Part shown: positions 18,486 through 27,636 of the stretch, piece after piece
Position numbering within the stretch: the stretch's first letter is position 1
How the letters are laid out: each line of letters starts with the position of its first letter
Source: Mycolicibacterium rutilum
Lineage (GTDB): Bacteria; Actinomycetota; Actinomycetes; Mycobacteriales; Mycobacteriaceae
DNA length: 64,000 nucleotides
Assembly (NCBI RefSeq): GCF_900108565.1
Contig: NZ_LT629971.1
Location: 4,774,001-4,838,000, forward strand
Direction of reading: 5' to 3'
Notes under the pieces: model-generated
Told to the model about the DNA's origin: nothing
Seen by the model: the letters and a program-made list of their open reading frames with translations, nothing else
Database searches by the model: none
Made by a program: the position numbers and the translations under genes

Positions 18486-19802
18486 TCAGTCCTGCCGAGA
18501 CTGGTAGATGTCGGGCACACCGTCGTCGTCGGAGTCGGCGGTCTCCTCCTCCCATATGGCCCGGTACTGGCGGTTTCGCAGCCGCAACAGGACAGCCGCC
18601 AACGCGGCGGAACACACCGACCCGACCAGGACGCCGATCTTCACGAAATCGTCACGATCGCTGCCCAGCCCGTAGGCGAGGTCGCCGATCAGCAGCGAAA
18701 CCGTGAACCCGATCCCGGCCAGCATCGAGATGCCGAGCACGTCGACCCAACGAAGCTCGGCGTCGAGGTTGGCGCGGGTCACACCGGCCAACACCCGGGT
18801 CGTCGTGAAGATGCCGACCGGTTTTCCGACGATCAACCCGAATACGATGCCCAGCGCGATGGGGTCGGTCAATGCCTCGCCCAGACCCGAGAACCCGCCG
18901 ATGTTCACGCCTGCGGCGAAGAACGCGAACACCGGAACCGCGATGCCAGCCGAGATCGGTCGGATGCGGTGCTCGAAGTGTTCGGCCAGGCCCGGGCCGG
19001 CGTCCGGGCCGCCCGTGGCCTCGGAGCGCTTCACCGGAACCGCGAAGCCGAGCAGCACGCCGGCCACCGTCGCATGCACGCCGGACTCGTGCATCAGCAC
19101 CCACGTGCAGACCGCCAGCGGGATCAGCAGCCACCAGGAGCGGATGCGGCGCTGCACGCACAGCGTGAACAGCGCCAGCGGGACGAGCATCGACGAGAGC
19201 GCAATCACGTTGATCTGTTCGGTGTAGAACACCGCGATCACCAGGACGGCCAGCAGGTCGTCGACCACGGCCAGCGTCAGCAGGAAGATGCGCAGCGCCG
19301 ACGGCAGATGCGTCGAGATCACCGCCAACACCGCGACCGCGAACGCGATGTCGGTGGCCGTGGGGATCGCCCAACCGCGCAGCGCCCCGTCCCCGACATG
19401 GGCAGTCACCGCGGCGAAGATCAGCGCAGGCACGATCATGCCGCCGACGGCGGCTGCGATGGGCAGCGACGCGCGGGCCGGATCGCGCAGGTCACCGGCG
19501 ACGAATTCGCGTTTGAGTTCCAGCCCGACGACGAAGAAGAAGATGGCCAGCAGGCCGTCGGCCGCCCACGCCCCGACCGTGAGGGTCAGGTGCAGGCCGA
19601 AGGGGTCGCCGCCGAGTTCGAGGTCGCGCAGCGCGAAGTAGGCGCCCGACCACGGCGAATTGGCCCAGATCAGCGCGACCGCGGCGGCGACGAGCAGCAC
19701 CGCGCCGCCGACTGTCTCCCGGCGCAGGACCTCGGCGAGCCGTTTGGTCTCCGGCCAGGAGCCGCGGGTCAGCAGTCGCCGGGTCGGGCGGGGCTCGGTC
19801 AT
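18486..19802 (-). CDS. nhaA: Na+/H+ antiporter NhaA
   Basis: 438 residues, about 11-12 membrane helices. The ion-binding Asp pair is visible at 181-182 in LAVVDDLLAV, and GLELKREFVAGDL and AIPTATDIAFAVAV are NhaA signatures. It exchanges Na+ or Li+ for protons and supports pH and sodium homeostasis. The frame is open 24 codons further upstream, but the ATG at 19802 has a good ribosome-binding site (GGGAGA, 6 nt spacing), so it is preferred. Divergent from the SRPBCC gene. Not at this place in M. tuberculosis as I recall it. Confidence 0.95.
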   Translation of the reverse strand: MTEPRPTRRLLTRGSWPETKRLAEVLRRETVGGAVLLVAAAVALIWANSPWSGAYFALRDLELGGDPFGLHLTLTVGAWAADGLLAIFFFVVGLELKREFVAGDLRDPARASLPIAAAVGGMIVPALIFAAVTAHVGDGALRGWAIPTATDIAFAVAVLAVISTHLPSALRIFLLTLAVVDDLLAVLVIAVFYTEQINVIALSSMLVPLALFTLCVQRRIRSWWLLIPLAVCTWVLMHESGVHATVAGVLLGFAVPVKRSEATGGPDAGPGLAEHFEHRIRPISAGIAVPVFAFFAAGVNIGGFSGLGEALTDPIALGIVFGLIVGKPVGIFTTTRVLAGVTRANLDAELRWVDVLGISMLAGIGFTVSLLIGDLAYGLGSDRDDFVKIGVLVGSVCSAALAAVLLRLRNRQYRAIWEEETADSDDDGVPDIYQSRQD

Positions 19803-19924
19803 CGGTTCTCCCGGTAGGCAGTGTCCATCGAACGCCGACCAGACTTCCCGGCACACCGCGACTGAACCTATCAACGCGACAAGAGACCCGCAGACGATGG
19901 CGGCTCGGTTACGTTGACACGACG

Positions 19925-20386
19925 ATGATCATCGAACGTGCCGGCACCGTCGACGCGCCGGTTGCGCGCGTCTGGGAGCGCATCGTCACCCCCGAGGGCA
20001 TCAACGACGAGATGCGGCCGTGGATGACGATGTCGATGCCGCGCGGCGCCCGCGACCTGACGGTCGACACCGTCCCGGTCGGCACGCCGGTCGGCCGGTG
20101 CTGGCTGCGGTTGTTCGGGGTGCTGCCGTTCGACTACGACGACCTGATGATCGCCGAGCTGTGGCCGGGCCGCGGCTTCCACGAGGAGTCGACGATGCTG
20201 AGCATGCGGTTGTGGCGCCACGAACGCACGCTCGACCCCGTCGACGAGGCGCGCACGGTGGTGCGCGACCGCCTGACCTTCGAACTGCGTGGCCCGCTGC
20301 GAGTGCTGACACCGGTGATCGCGGCGGGCATCGGCGCGCTGTTCAGCCATCGGCAACGACGTCTCGCGCGCCATTTCGGCGGCTGA
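19925..20386 (+). CDS. SRPBCC-like (polyketide-cyclase/START fold) protein
   Basis: 153 residues. The start MIIERAGTVDAPVARVWE and the spacing of hydrophobic strands fit an SRPBCC/START-type ligand-binding fold; no catalytic residues can be assigned. A TACGTT element lies 9 nt before the ATG. It is convergent with the next gene, the stop codons being separated by 1 bp. The bound ligand is unknown. Confidence 0.7.
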   Translation: MIIERAGTVDAPVARVWERIVTPEGINDEMRPWMTMSMPRGARDLTVDTVPVGTPVGRCWLRLFGVLPFDYDDLMIAELWPGRGFHEESTMLSMRLWRHERTLDPVDEARTVVRDRLTFELRGPLRVLTPVIAAGIGALFSHRQRRLARHFGG

Positions 20387-20387
20387 A

Positions 20388-20867
20388 TCAGATCGCGACG
20401 CGGCGCGGCCGGTCCGATCCCGGCCAGACGTACTCCAAGTCGTCGGGAACGTCGGGGAAGAACGTGCGGTAGTGGCCGGGGTCCTTGCGCACCAGCACCG
20501 ACTGGTGGCTGCGGTGAAACGCCGCGTCGCCCAGCCACGGCGGCAACTCCCCCGCCGCGGCCAGTTCGTCCTGGGTGCGCGGCGTGCCGATACCGATGTT
20601 CTGGGTGAGGTCGGTGACCATCGTCGTCGCGCAGGTGTCGGCGTGCCCGAGCAGACACCACGCCGCGCAGATGTCGAGCCCGTAGCGGACCAGCGCCTCC
20701 TCGTAGCCGGCCCACATCGCGGCGGCCGGGTGGTGGCGCCACCCATAGCCGGGCACCGTCAGCGCCCGCACCACCTGGATGGCCTCCACCCGCTGCTTGC
20801 CGAGGCGTTTCGTGTCCAGCACACGCGCGGTCTCGTCGAACCGCGGGCAGGGCAGGAAGGTCTGCAT
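20388..20867 (-). CDS. Conserved hypothetical protein (MSMEG_6728-like)
   Basis: 159 residues, soluble. Start MQTFLPCPRFDETARVLDTKRLGKQRVEA, plus WRHHPAAAMW and HRSHQSVLVRKDPGHY, recall the conserved family named after MSMEG_6728, sometimes annotated as related to pyrimidine-dimer DNA glycosylase; this link is uncertain. The invariant Lys/Arg/His-rich segments suggest nucleic-acid contact (inference). An in-frame upstream extension of 18 codons exists; the ATG at 20867 is chosen because conserved sequence begins there. Function unknown. Confidence 0.65.
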   Translation of the reverse strand: MQTFLPCPRFDETARVLDTKRLGKQRVEAIQVVRALTVPGYGWRHHPAAAMWAGYEEALVRYGLDICAAWCLLGHADTCATTMVTDLTQNIGIGTPRTQDELAAAGELPPWLGDAAFHRSHQSVLVRKDPGHYRTFFPDVPDDLEYVWPGSDRPRRVAI

Positions 20868-20896
20868 CCCTTGCGGGATACCCGTTTCTGTCGGAG

Positions 20897-22114
20897 TCAG
20901 CGGCTCAGGATCGCGACGCACTCGACGTGGTGGGTGAGCGGGAACGAGTCGAACACCCGCACCTCCTCGACGTCGTAGCCGTGCTGCCGGTAGAGCCCGA
21001 CGTCGCGGGCGAACGCCGCGGCCTCACAGCCGATGTGGATCACCCGCGGCACGCCGGCCGCGGCGAGCAGGTCGACCACCTCGCGGCCGGCACCGGTGCG
21101 CGGCGGATCGAGCACCGCGACGTCGGCGCGGCGGCGCCGGGTGCTCAGGGCGCGGCGCACCGAGTCGGTGACGACCGACACCCAGCCCAGGTCGGCCAGC
21201 GCGGTGCGCGCGGCGCGGGCTGAGCCCCGCGAGGTGTCGACGGTGACGACTTCACCCGTCTCGCCCACCGCATCGGCCAGCACCGCCGCGAAAACCCCTG
21301 CGCCGCCGTACAAGTCCCATGCCGTCATGCCCGCGCTGAGCTGCGCCCAGCCGGCCACCAGCTCGCTGTAGACCCGCGCGGCGTCGCGGTGCGCCTGCCA
21401 GAACGCGGTGACCGGCACCCGCCAGGTCCGGCCGCCGACGCGCTGGACCGCCTCGTAGTCGCCCTCGATCACCTCGGTGAGCGCCTTGCGCGCGGTCTTG
21501 GTGGCCGGCTGCGGACCGGACTGCACGACGTGGCGACGGCCATCGTCGTCGAGCGCGATGTGCAGGTGCGCGCCCGGCGGCCAGGCGCGCGTGTCGAGCT
21601 CGTCGAGCATCCCGGCGGGCAACTGCGCGCAGGACAGGTCGGTGACCAGTTCGTCGCTGTGGAAGCGGTGAAACCCGGCCCGCCCGTCGGCGGCGGTGTC
21701 CAGCCGGACCCGGGTGCGCCATCCGGTGGCGCCGGTGTCGCCGACGGGTTCGGCGGCGGCGTCGGACTCGTCGCGCCAGTGGTAGCCACCCAACCGCGAC
21801 AGCTGGTTGGCCACGACTGCGCCCTTGAGCCGGCGCACCGCGTCGGGCGTGGCGAACGCCATGTCGCAGCAACCCGAACCGTGCACGCCGGCGATCGGGC
21901 AGAGTGACGGAACGCGGTCCGGCGACGGTTCGACAACCTCGATTGTCTCTGCGTGCCAATAGGATCCGCGGTCGCTGACCACCCGGGCCCGGACGGTCTC
22001 GCCGGGCAGCGCGTAGCGCACGAACACCACCCGGCCCTCGTGGCGGGCCACACAGCTGCCGCCGTTGGCGGGCGGCCCGACGGTCAGGGTCAGTTCGGCG
22101 GGCTGATCGCTCAC
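20897..22114 (-). CDS. TRAM-domain 5-methyluridine RNA methyltransferase (TrmA/RlmD family)
   Basis: 405 residues. An N-terminal TRAM domain (about 5-60, VARHEGRVVFVRYALPGE) precedes a cysteine group at 72, 82 and 83 that could hold an iron-sulfur cluster, and a C-terminal SAM domain with DLYGGAGVF, the DPPRTGAG motif and the likely catalytic Cys in HIGCEAAAFARD. The family methylates U to m5U in tRNA or 23S rRNA; which one is not clear from sequence. Its GTG start overlaps the stop of the transporter gene by 4 bp. Matches Rv2689c. Confidence 0.9.
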   Translation of the reverse strand: MSDQPAELTLTVGPPANGGSCVARHEGRVVFVRYALPGETVRARVVSDRGSYWHAETIEVVEPSPDRVPSLCPIAGVHGSGCCDMAFATPDAVRRLKGAVVANQLSRLGGYHWRDESDAAAEPVGDTGATGWRTRVRLDTAADGRAGFHRFHSDELVTDLSCAQLPAGMLDELDTRAWPPGAHLHIALDDDGRRHVVQSGPQPATKTARKALTEVIEGDYEAVQRVGGRTWRVPVTAFWQAHRDAARVYSELVAGWAQLSAGMTAWDLYGGAGVFAAVLADAVGETGEVVTVDTSRGSARAARTALADLGWVSVVTDSVRRALSTRRRRADVAVLDPPRTGAGREVVDLLAAAGVPRVIHIGCEAAAFARDVGLYRQHGYDVEEVRVFDSFPLTHHVECVAILSR

Positions 22115-24105
22115 TCGAGGAAGCCCCTGCGCGCGTCACCGGGCGCCGACTGCGGCTGCAGCGTCTTGAGCCGCTCCGACGAATTGAGTTGCCACGGAAC
22201 CGAAGTCACCATGACGTTCGGTTCGAACAGCAGGCGGCCCTTGAGCCGCAGCGCGCTCTGGTTGTGCAGGATCTGCTCCCACCAGTGGCCGACGACGTAC
22301 TCGGGGATGAACACCGTGACGACGGTGCGCGGGGACTCCTTGCTGATCCGCTTGACGTAATCGAGGACCGGGCGGGTGATCTCGCGGTACGGCGAGGCGA
22401 TGACCTTGAGCGGGACGCTGATGTCGCTGTTCTCCCACTTGTGCACCAGCGCGCGGGTTTCGCCGTCGTCCACGCTGACGGTGATCGCCTCGAGCGTGTC
22501 GGGTCGGGTCGCTCTGGCGTAGGCCAGCGCGCGCATGGTCGGCAGGTGCAGTTTGGACACCAGCACGACGGCGTGGTTACGGCTCGGCAGCACCATGTCG
22601 GTTTCCTCGGCGGCCTGCTCCTCGAGTTCGCGCGCCACGGTGTCGTAGTGCTTGCGGATCAACTTCATGATGACGAACATCGCGCCCATCGCCAGGATCG
22701 CGATCCACGCTCCGGCAACGAATTTCGTGACGACTACGATGACCAGCACGGTGCCCGTGCACGCGCAGCCGATCGTGTTGATCACCCGTGACCGCACCAT
22801 CCGGCGCCGGATCACCGGTTCGGTCTCGGTGCGCAGCAACCGCGTCCAGTGCCGCACCATGCCGACCTGGCTGAGCGTGAACGAGACGAACACACCGACG
22901 ATGTAGAGCTGGATCAGCGCGGTGACCTCGGCGCGGAACGCCACCACGAACGCGATCGCCGCGAGCGCGAGGAACAGGATGCCGTTGGAGAACGCGAGCC
23001 GGTCACCGCGCGTGTGCAACTGACGCGGTAGGTACCGGTCCTGCGCGAGGATCGAACCCAGCACCGGGAAACCGTTGAACGCGGTGTTGGCCGCCAGCAC
23101 CAGGATCAGCGCCGTGACGCCGGCTATGAGGAACAGCCCGATCGTGAAGTCGTGGAACACCGCGTCGGCCAGCTGCGCGATGAGCGTCTTCTGGTGGTAG
23201 TCCGCGGGAGCGCCGACCAGCTGCTCGTGCGGCCGCTCGGCGATCTGCACGCCGGTTTCCTTGGCCAGCATGATGATTCCCATGAACAACGTCACCGCGA
23301 TCAGGCCCAGCAGCGCCAGCGTCGTCGCGGCGTTGCGCGACTTCGGCTTGCGGAACGCCGGCACACCGTTGCTGATGGCCTCCACCCCGGTCAACGCCGC
23401 GCTGCCCGACGAAAACGCCCGCGCGACGAGGAACACCAGCGCGAAGCCCAGGATCTCCCCGTGTTCGGAATGCATCTCGAAGCCGGCGGATTCGGCCCGG
23501 ATCTGTTCGTCGAGCACGAAGATCTGGAAGAACCCCCAGCCCAGCATCGCGAAGATGCCGATCATGAACGCGTAGGTGGGGATCGCGAACGCGATCCCGG
23601 ATTCGCGGATGCCGCGCAGGTTCATCGACGCCAGCAGCAGGATCGCGATCACCGCGAACAGCACCTTGTGCTGGTTGATGAACGGCACCGCCGACCCGAT
23701 GTTCGACATCGCCGACGACATCGACACCGCAACGGTGAGCACGTAGTCGACCAGCAGCGCGCTGGCCACCGTCAGTCCCGCGGTCGGGCCCAGATTGGTG
23801 GTGACCACCTCGTAGTCGCCGCCGCCGGACGGATAGGCGTGCACGTTCTGCCGGTAGCTCGCGATGACCACCACCATCACCCCGGCCACGGCCAATCCGA
23901 TCCACGGCGTCATCGAGTACGCGGCCAGACCGGCCACCGACAGCACCAGGAAGATCTCCTCCGGCGCATACGCCACCGAGGACAGCGCGTCGGAGGCGAA
24001 CACGGGAAGGGCGATGCGTTTCGGCAGCAGCGTGTGCGAAAGCGTGTCGCTGCGGAACGGCCTGCCTAGAACCAACCGCCGCGCGACGGTGGAAAGCTTG
24101 GACAC
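22111..24105 (-). CDS. APC-superfamily potassium transporter, KimA-like
   Basis: 664 residues: about 12 membrane helices (residues 35-460) and a soluble C-terminal domain (about 500-660) of universal-stress-like pattern. The segments LPVFASDALSSVAYAPEE, AYPSGGGDYEVV and FRKPKSRNAATT are those of the KimA/YdaO-type APC transporters, high-affinity K+ uptake systems in Bacillus. GTG 24105 is used because a TACTCT element lies 8 nt before it; nine more in-frame codons exist upstream. Divergent from ceoB/ceoC, which are RCK potassium regulators. Corresponds to Rv2690c, often annotated only as an amino-acid permease. Confidence 0.85.
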   Translation of the reverse strand: MSKLSTVARRLVLGRPFRSDTLSHTLLPKRIALPVFASDALSSVAYAPEEIFLVLSVAGLAAYSMTPWIGLAVAGVMVVVIASYRQNVHAYPSGGGDYEVVTTNLGPTAGLTVASALLVDYVLTVAVSMSSAMSNIGSAVPFINQHKVLFAVIAILLLASMNLRGIRESGIAFAIPTYAFMIGIFAMLGWGFFQIFVLDEQIRAESAGFEMHSEHGEILGFALVFLVARAFSSGSAALTGVEAISNGVPAFRKPKSRNAATTLALLGLIAVTLFMGIIMLAKETGVQIAERPHEQLVGAPADYHQKTLIAQLADAVFHDFTIGLFLIAGVTALILVLAANTAFNGFPVLGSILAQDRYLPRQLHTRGDRLAFSNGILFLALAAIAFVVAFRAEVTALIQLYIVGVFVSFTLSQVGMVRHWTRLLRTETEPVIRRRMVRSRVINTIGCACTGTVLVIVVVTKFVAGAWIAILAMGAMFVIMKLIRKHYDTVARELEEQAAEETDMVLPSRNHAVVLVSKLHLPTMRALAYARATRPDTLEAITVSVDDGETRALVHKWENSDISVPLKVIASPYREITRPVLDYVKRISKESPRTVVTVFIPEYVVGHWWEQILHNQSALRLKGRLLFEPNVMVTSVPWQLNSSERLKTLQPQSAPGDARRGFLE

Positions 24106-24113
24106 GACTGCCA

Positions 24114-24119
24114 AGAGTA
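24114..24119 (-). promoter_or_regulatory. Putative -10 element for the KimA-like gene
   Basis: On the minus strand TACTCT precedes the GTG by 8 nt, followed by TGGC. The same TACTCTTGGC string occurs before the DUF3093 gene. Confidence 0.4.
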
Positions 24120-24191
24120 AGCCCGAAGGCAAACAGCCGTCAGAAAGCTGTAGCGTTCCGACTGCGCGGGTTCGACAGAAAGGACCGTGGA

Positions 24192-24863
24192 GTGCGTGTA
24201 GTGGTGATGGGCTGCGGCCGGGTGGGCGCGTCGCTATCGGACAGCTTGGCCCGGATCGGCCACGACGTCGCGGTCATCGACCGGGACAGCACCGCGTTCC
24301 ACCGGCTCTCGCCGGAGTTTTCCGGCGAGCGGGTCCTCGGGATGGGGTTCGACCGCGACGTGTTGCTGCGGGCGGGCATCGAGGAGGCGGGCGCCTTCGC
24401 GGCGGTGTCCTCGGGCGACAACTCCAACATCATCTCGGCGCGGGTCGCCCGCGAGACCTTCGGCGTGGAGCGGGTGGTGGCCCGCATCTACGACGCCAAG
24501 CGCGCAGCGGTCTACGAACGGCTGGGCATCCCGACGGTGGCGACCGTGCCGTGGACCACCGACCGCCTGCTCAACGTGTTGACCCGCGAGACCGAGACCG
24601 CCAAATGGCGGGACCCCACGGGCAACGTCGGGGTGACCGAACTGGCGATCCACGAATCGTGGGTGGGCCGGCGGATCACCGACCTCGAAGCGGCCACCGG
24701 CGGCCGCGTGGCGTTTCTGATCCGGTTCGGCGCCGGCCTGCTGCCCGACCCCAAGACCGTCATCCAGGCCAGCGATCAGGTGTTCCTGGCCGCGATCGCC
24801 GGGCACATCGCCGAAGCGCTGGCCATCGCGGCGCTGCCGCCGAGCGAGGACATTGAGAGCTGA
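24192..24863 (+). CDS. ceoB: TrkA-type RCK potassium regulator CeoB
   Basis: 223 residues: an RCK_N Rossmann domain with MGCGRVGASLS at 6-16 and a C-terminal RCK_C domain (about 140-215). Such proteins bind nucleotides and gate or regulate K+ transport. GTG 24192 follows the AAAGGA ribosome-binding site at about 24178; TAGCGT near 24150 may be the -10. It is followed by ceoC 1 bp after its stop. Corresponds to Rv2691. Confidence 0.93.
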   Translation: MRVVVMGCGRVGASLSDSLARIGHDVAVIDRDSTAFHRLSPEFSGERVLGMGFDRDVLLRAGIEEAGAFAAVSSGDNSNIISARVARETFGVERVVARIYDAKRAAVYERLGIPTVATVPWTTDRLLNVLTRETETAKWRDPTGNVGVTELAIHESWVGRRITDLEAATGGRVAFLIRFGAGLLPDPKTVIQASDQVFLAAIAGHIAEALAIAALPPSEDIES

Positions 24864-24864
24864 C

Positions 24865-25530
24865 ATGAAGGTCGCCATCGCCGGGGCCGGCGCCGTCGGC
24901 CGCTCCATCGCCCGCGAACTCGTCGACACCCACGACGTCACGCTGCTGGAACGCAACCCCGACCACATCGACGTCGACGCGATCCCCGCCGCGCAGTGGC
25001 GGCTCGGCGACGCCTGCGAGCTGACCGTGCTGGAGTCGATCGGGCTCGAGGAGTTCGACGTGGTGATCGCCGCCACCGGCGACGACAAGGTCAACGTCGT
25101 GGTCAGCCTGCTGGCCAAGACCGAGTTCGCGGTGTCGCGGGTGGTGGCCCGCGTCAACGACCCGCGCAACGAGTGGCTGTTCGACGAGAACTGGGGTGTG
25201 GACGTCGCGGTGTCCACCCCGCGCATGCTGGCCTCCCTGGTCGAGGAGGCCGTCGCGGTCGGAGATCTGGTGCGGCTGATGGAGTTCCGCAAGGGGCAGG
25301 CCAACCTCGTGGAGATCACGCTGCCCGACGACACCCCGTGGGGCGGCAAGCCGGTCAAGCGCCTCGAACTGCCCCGCGACTGTGCGCTGGTGACGATCCT
25401 GCGGGGGCCGCGGGTCATCGTGCCCGAATCCGATGAACCGCTCGAGGGCGGCGACGAGTTGCTGTTCGTCGCGGTGGCCGAGGTCGAGGACCAGTTGCAG
25501 GACCTGCTGCTGCATCCGCAGCAGCGCTGA
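24865..25530 (+). CDS. ceoC: TrkA-type RCK potassium regulator CeoC
   Basis: 221 residues, with the same RCK_N/RCK_C plan as CeoB (KVAIAGAGAVGRSIAREL at the start). ATG 24865 lies 1 bp after the ceoB stop; a TTG four codons earlier would overlap ceoB and is less likely. No integral-membrane Trk subunit is next to the pair, so the partner is either the divergent KimA-like protein or a distant transporter (inference). Convergent with the MFS gene, 2 bp apart. Corresponds to Rv2692. Confidence 0.93.
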   Translation: MKVAIAGAGAVGRSIARELVDTHDVTLLERNPDHIDVDAIPAAQWRLGDACELTVLESIGLEEFDVVIAATGDDKVNVVVSLLAKTEFAVSRVVARVNDPRNEWLFDENWGVDVAVSTPRMLASLVEEAVAVGDLVRLMEFRKGQANLVEITLPDDTPWGGKPVKRLELPRDCALVTILRGPRVIVPESDEPLEGGDELLFVAVAEVEDQLQDLLLHPQQR

Positions 25531-25532
25531 GG

Positions 25533-26963
25533 TCAGCGGGCGGCGGCCGGCGGCGGAGTGGCCCGGTCGTGACACCCGGCGACCGACTCGGCCGGTATGC
25601 GGGTGACGTCGCACTGCGCGTTGCGGATCCCGACCGCGGCCACCGCACCCGCCGTCGCGAACAGCGCCGCGGTGACCAACGCGCCCTGCCGGAAACCGTC
25701 GAAATCGACTCTGCTGCCGACGATCACACCGGTGAACGCCACCGCGATCAGACCGGCGATCCGCGAGATCGCGTTGTTGACCGCCGACCCGACACCGCTC
25801 TGTGACGGTTCGACCGCGGCCAGCACGGCCGCCGTCAACGGCGACACGGTGATCGTCAGGCCGAGGCCGAACACCACCAGGCCGGGCAGCAGCTGGGTCC
25901 ACACATCGACCGGCTCGTGCACCCCCGCCATCAGCACGAAGCCGGCCGCGGCCACCACCGGGCCCACCGCCATGAACAGCCGCGGACCGTGCACACCCGC
26001 CAGCGTGCCGAACCAGCGGGCCAGCAGAAACGACAGCACCGGGATCGGCAGCGTCACCAGCCCCGCCTCGGTCGCGCCGAGGCCGACCGTCTCCTGCAGG
26101 AACAGCGCCACGATCAGCATGCCGAGCGACACCGCCGCGTACAGGAACACCGTCGCGAGGTTGCCGACCGCGAAGTTGCGCGCGGCGAAGATCTGCAGCG
26201 GCATCATCGGGTGCGCGACCCGACGCTCCCACAGCGGGAACGCGGCCAGGCACGCCGCGCCCAGCACCAGTCCCGCGAGCACACCGAGGTGGGCGAAACC
26301 GAGCCGCTGGCCCTCGATCAGCGCGTAGACGACGGCGGTGAGACCGACCGCGTTGAGCGTCGCGCCGACCCCGTCGACGCGGCCGTCGCGCCCGGCGCCG
26401 CGCTCGTCGGCAGGCAGCCGGGTGGTCAGCGCCAGGGTCACGGCGAGCGGCAGCAGGTTGACCCCGAAGATCCAGCGCCAGTCGAGTGCGTCGACCAGGA
26501 TCCCGCCCAGCAGGGGGCCGATCACGAACGCGGTCCCGGTCCACGCCGTCCAGGTGCCGATCGCGCGGGCTTGCGCGGCGCCGGTGAATCGGGCGTTGAT
26601 CATCGCCAGCGAGCTGGGCACCAGGAACGCCGCCCCCACCCCCTGCAGCACGCGCGCGGCGACCAGCACCGCGCCGGTGGGCGCGAGCGCACACAGCACC
26701 GAGGCGACCGCGAACACGACCAGGCCCGCGCGCAGCACGGCGAGGCGCCCGAACTGGTCGGACACCGCGCCGGCCACCAGGATCAGCGCGCCCAGCGCCA
26801 GCAGGTACCCGTCGAGCACCCACTGCTGAAGCGCGAGACCGGCGTCGAACTCGCGGCTGATCGCCGGCAACGCGAGATTGACCACCGAGCCGTCGAGGAA
26901 CGCCACGAACGACGCGAGGACCGCGACCGCGATCAGCGGTCGATCGGAGTCCTCAGCGCGCAT
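25533..26963 (-). CDS. MFS multidrug-type exporter (DHA2, 14 TM)
   Basis: 476 residues, about 14 hydrophobic helices. Signature motif FVAFLDGSVVNLALPAI in TM1, DQFGRLAVLRAGL after TM2 and the ARVLQGVGAAFLVPSSLA motif in TM4-5 mark the EmrB/QacA (DHA2) drug-H+ antiporters. The substrate is not predictable. It is the third gene of a minus-strand operon after the OB-fold and DUF3159 genes and overlaps the latter by 11 bp; I do not recall an MFS gene at this place in M. tuberculosis, so it may be acquired. Confidence 0.88.
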   Translation of the reverse strand: MRAEDSDRPLIAVAVLASFVAFLDGSVVNLALPAISREFDAGLALQQWVLDGYLLALGALILVAGAVSDQFGRLAVLRAGLVVFAVASVLCALAPTGAVLVAARVLQGVGAAFLVPSSLAMINARFTGAAQARAIGTWTAWTGTAFVIGPLLGGILVDALDWRWIFGVNLLPLAVTLALTTRLPADERGAGRDGRVDGVGATLNAVGLTAVVYALIEGQRLGFAHLGVLAGLVLGAACLAAFPLWERRVAHPMMPLQIFAARNFAVGNLATVFLYAAVSLGMLIVALFLQETVGLGATEAGLVTLPIPVLSFLLARWFGTLAGVHGPRLFMAVGPVVAAAGFVLMAGVHEPVDVWTQLLPGLVVFGLGLTITVSPLTAAVLAAVEPSQSGVGSAVNNAISRIAGLIAVAFTGVIVGSRVDFDGFRQGALVTAALFATAGAVAAVGIRNAQCDVTRIPAESVAGCHDRATPPPAAAR

Positions 26964-27636
26964 CCGGCTGGGCCGGGACCTCGTCGGGCGACGCGTCCTG
27001 CACCGGCGGCAGCGCGCGCTGCGCCGTGCGGATCGCCAGATAGGTCACCAGCGCGGCGACGGCGGTCAGCGGCCAGCCCATCGCGATGCGCGCCACCCCC
27101 AGCCACCCGGTCTGGTCGGCGTCGTAGAGGTGGTGCTGAACGACGAAGCGGGAGGCGAACACCAGCACCCAGACCAGGGTCGCGATGTCGAAGGCCCGCA
27201 CCGCCTTGCGGACTGCGCGCCAGTCACGGCCGTGGCCGTTGACCCAGCTCCAGACATAACCCACGACCGGGCGGCGGATCAGCACCGAGACGCCGAACAC
27301 CACCGCCCAGAACAGCGACGTCCAGATGCCGAGCAGGAAGTAGCCCTTGGACTCGCCCATCACGTAGGCGATCAGCGCGCAGATCCCGACGCCGAAGAAA
27401 CCCGAGATCGCGGGCTGGGCGGACTCGCGGCGGACCAGCCGCCAGATCAGCACGAGCGCCGCCGCACCGAGCGCCGAGATGATGGCCGGCATCAGGCCGG
27501 CGAGTTGGGAGACGGGAACGAAGACCAGAACGGGCAGCGACGAATAGATCAGGCCGCTGATGCCGCCCATCTGCTCGAGGACGGCGTTCGCCTTGTGGTT
27601 GTTCGGGGTGCCCGGCGCGGATCCGGGGCCGCTCAC
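26953..27636 (-). CDS. DUF3159 family integral membrane protein
   Basis: 227 residues with five or six membrane helices. LEQMGGISGLIYSSLPVLVFV at the start is characteristic of the DUF3159 family. Function unknown. The GTG at 27636 overlaps the TGA of the OB-fold gene (GTGA), so translation is probably coupled; earlier in-frame codons lie inside that gene. The C-terminus is Pro/Asp-rich and cytoplasmic. Corresponds to Rv2693c. Confidence 0.88.
   Translation of the reverse strand: MSGPGSAPGTPNNHKANAVLEQMGGISGLIYSSLPVLVFVPVSQLAGLMPAIISALGAAALVLIWRLVRRESAQPAISGFFGVGICALIAYVMGESKGYFLLGIWTSLFWAVVFGVSVLIRRPVVGYVWSWVNGHGRDWRAVRKAVRAFDIATLVWVLVFASRFVVQHHLYDADQTGWLGVARIAMGWPLTAVAALVTYLAIRTAQRALPPVQDASPDEVPAQPDAR

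Noticed and set aside
16352..18706. A 784-codon plus-strand reading frame antisense to dxs
   Set aside because: It is His/Arg/Asp-rich with no domain pattern and lies opposite a clear dxs; it is a high-GC shadow frame.
24760..26823. A 687-codon minus-strand frame overlapping ceoC and the MFS gene
   Set aside because: It runs in another frame through two recognised genes and has Arg/Gly-rich shadow composition.
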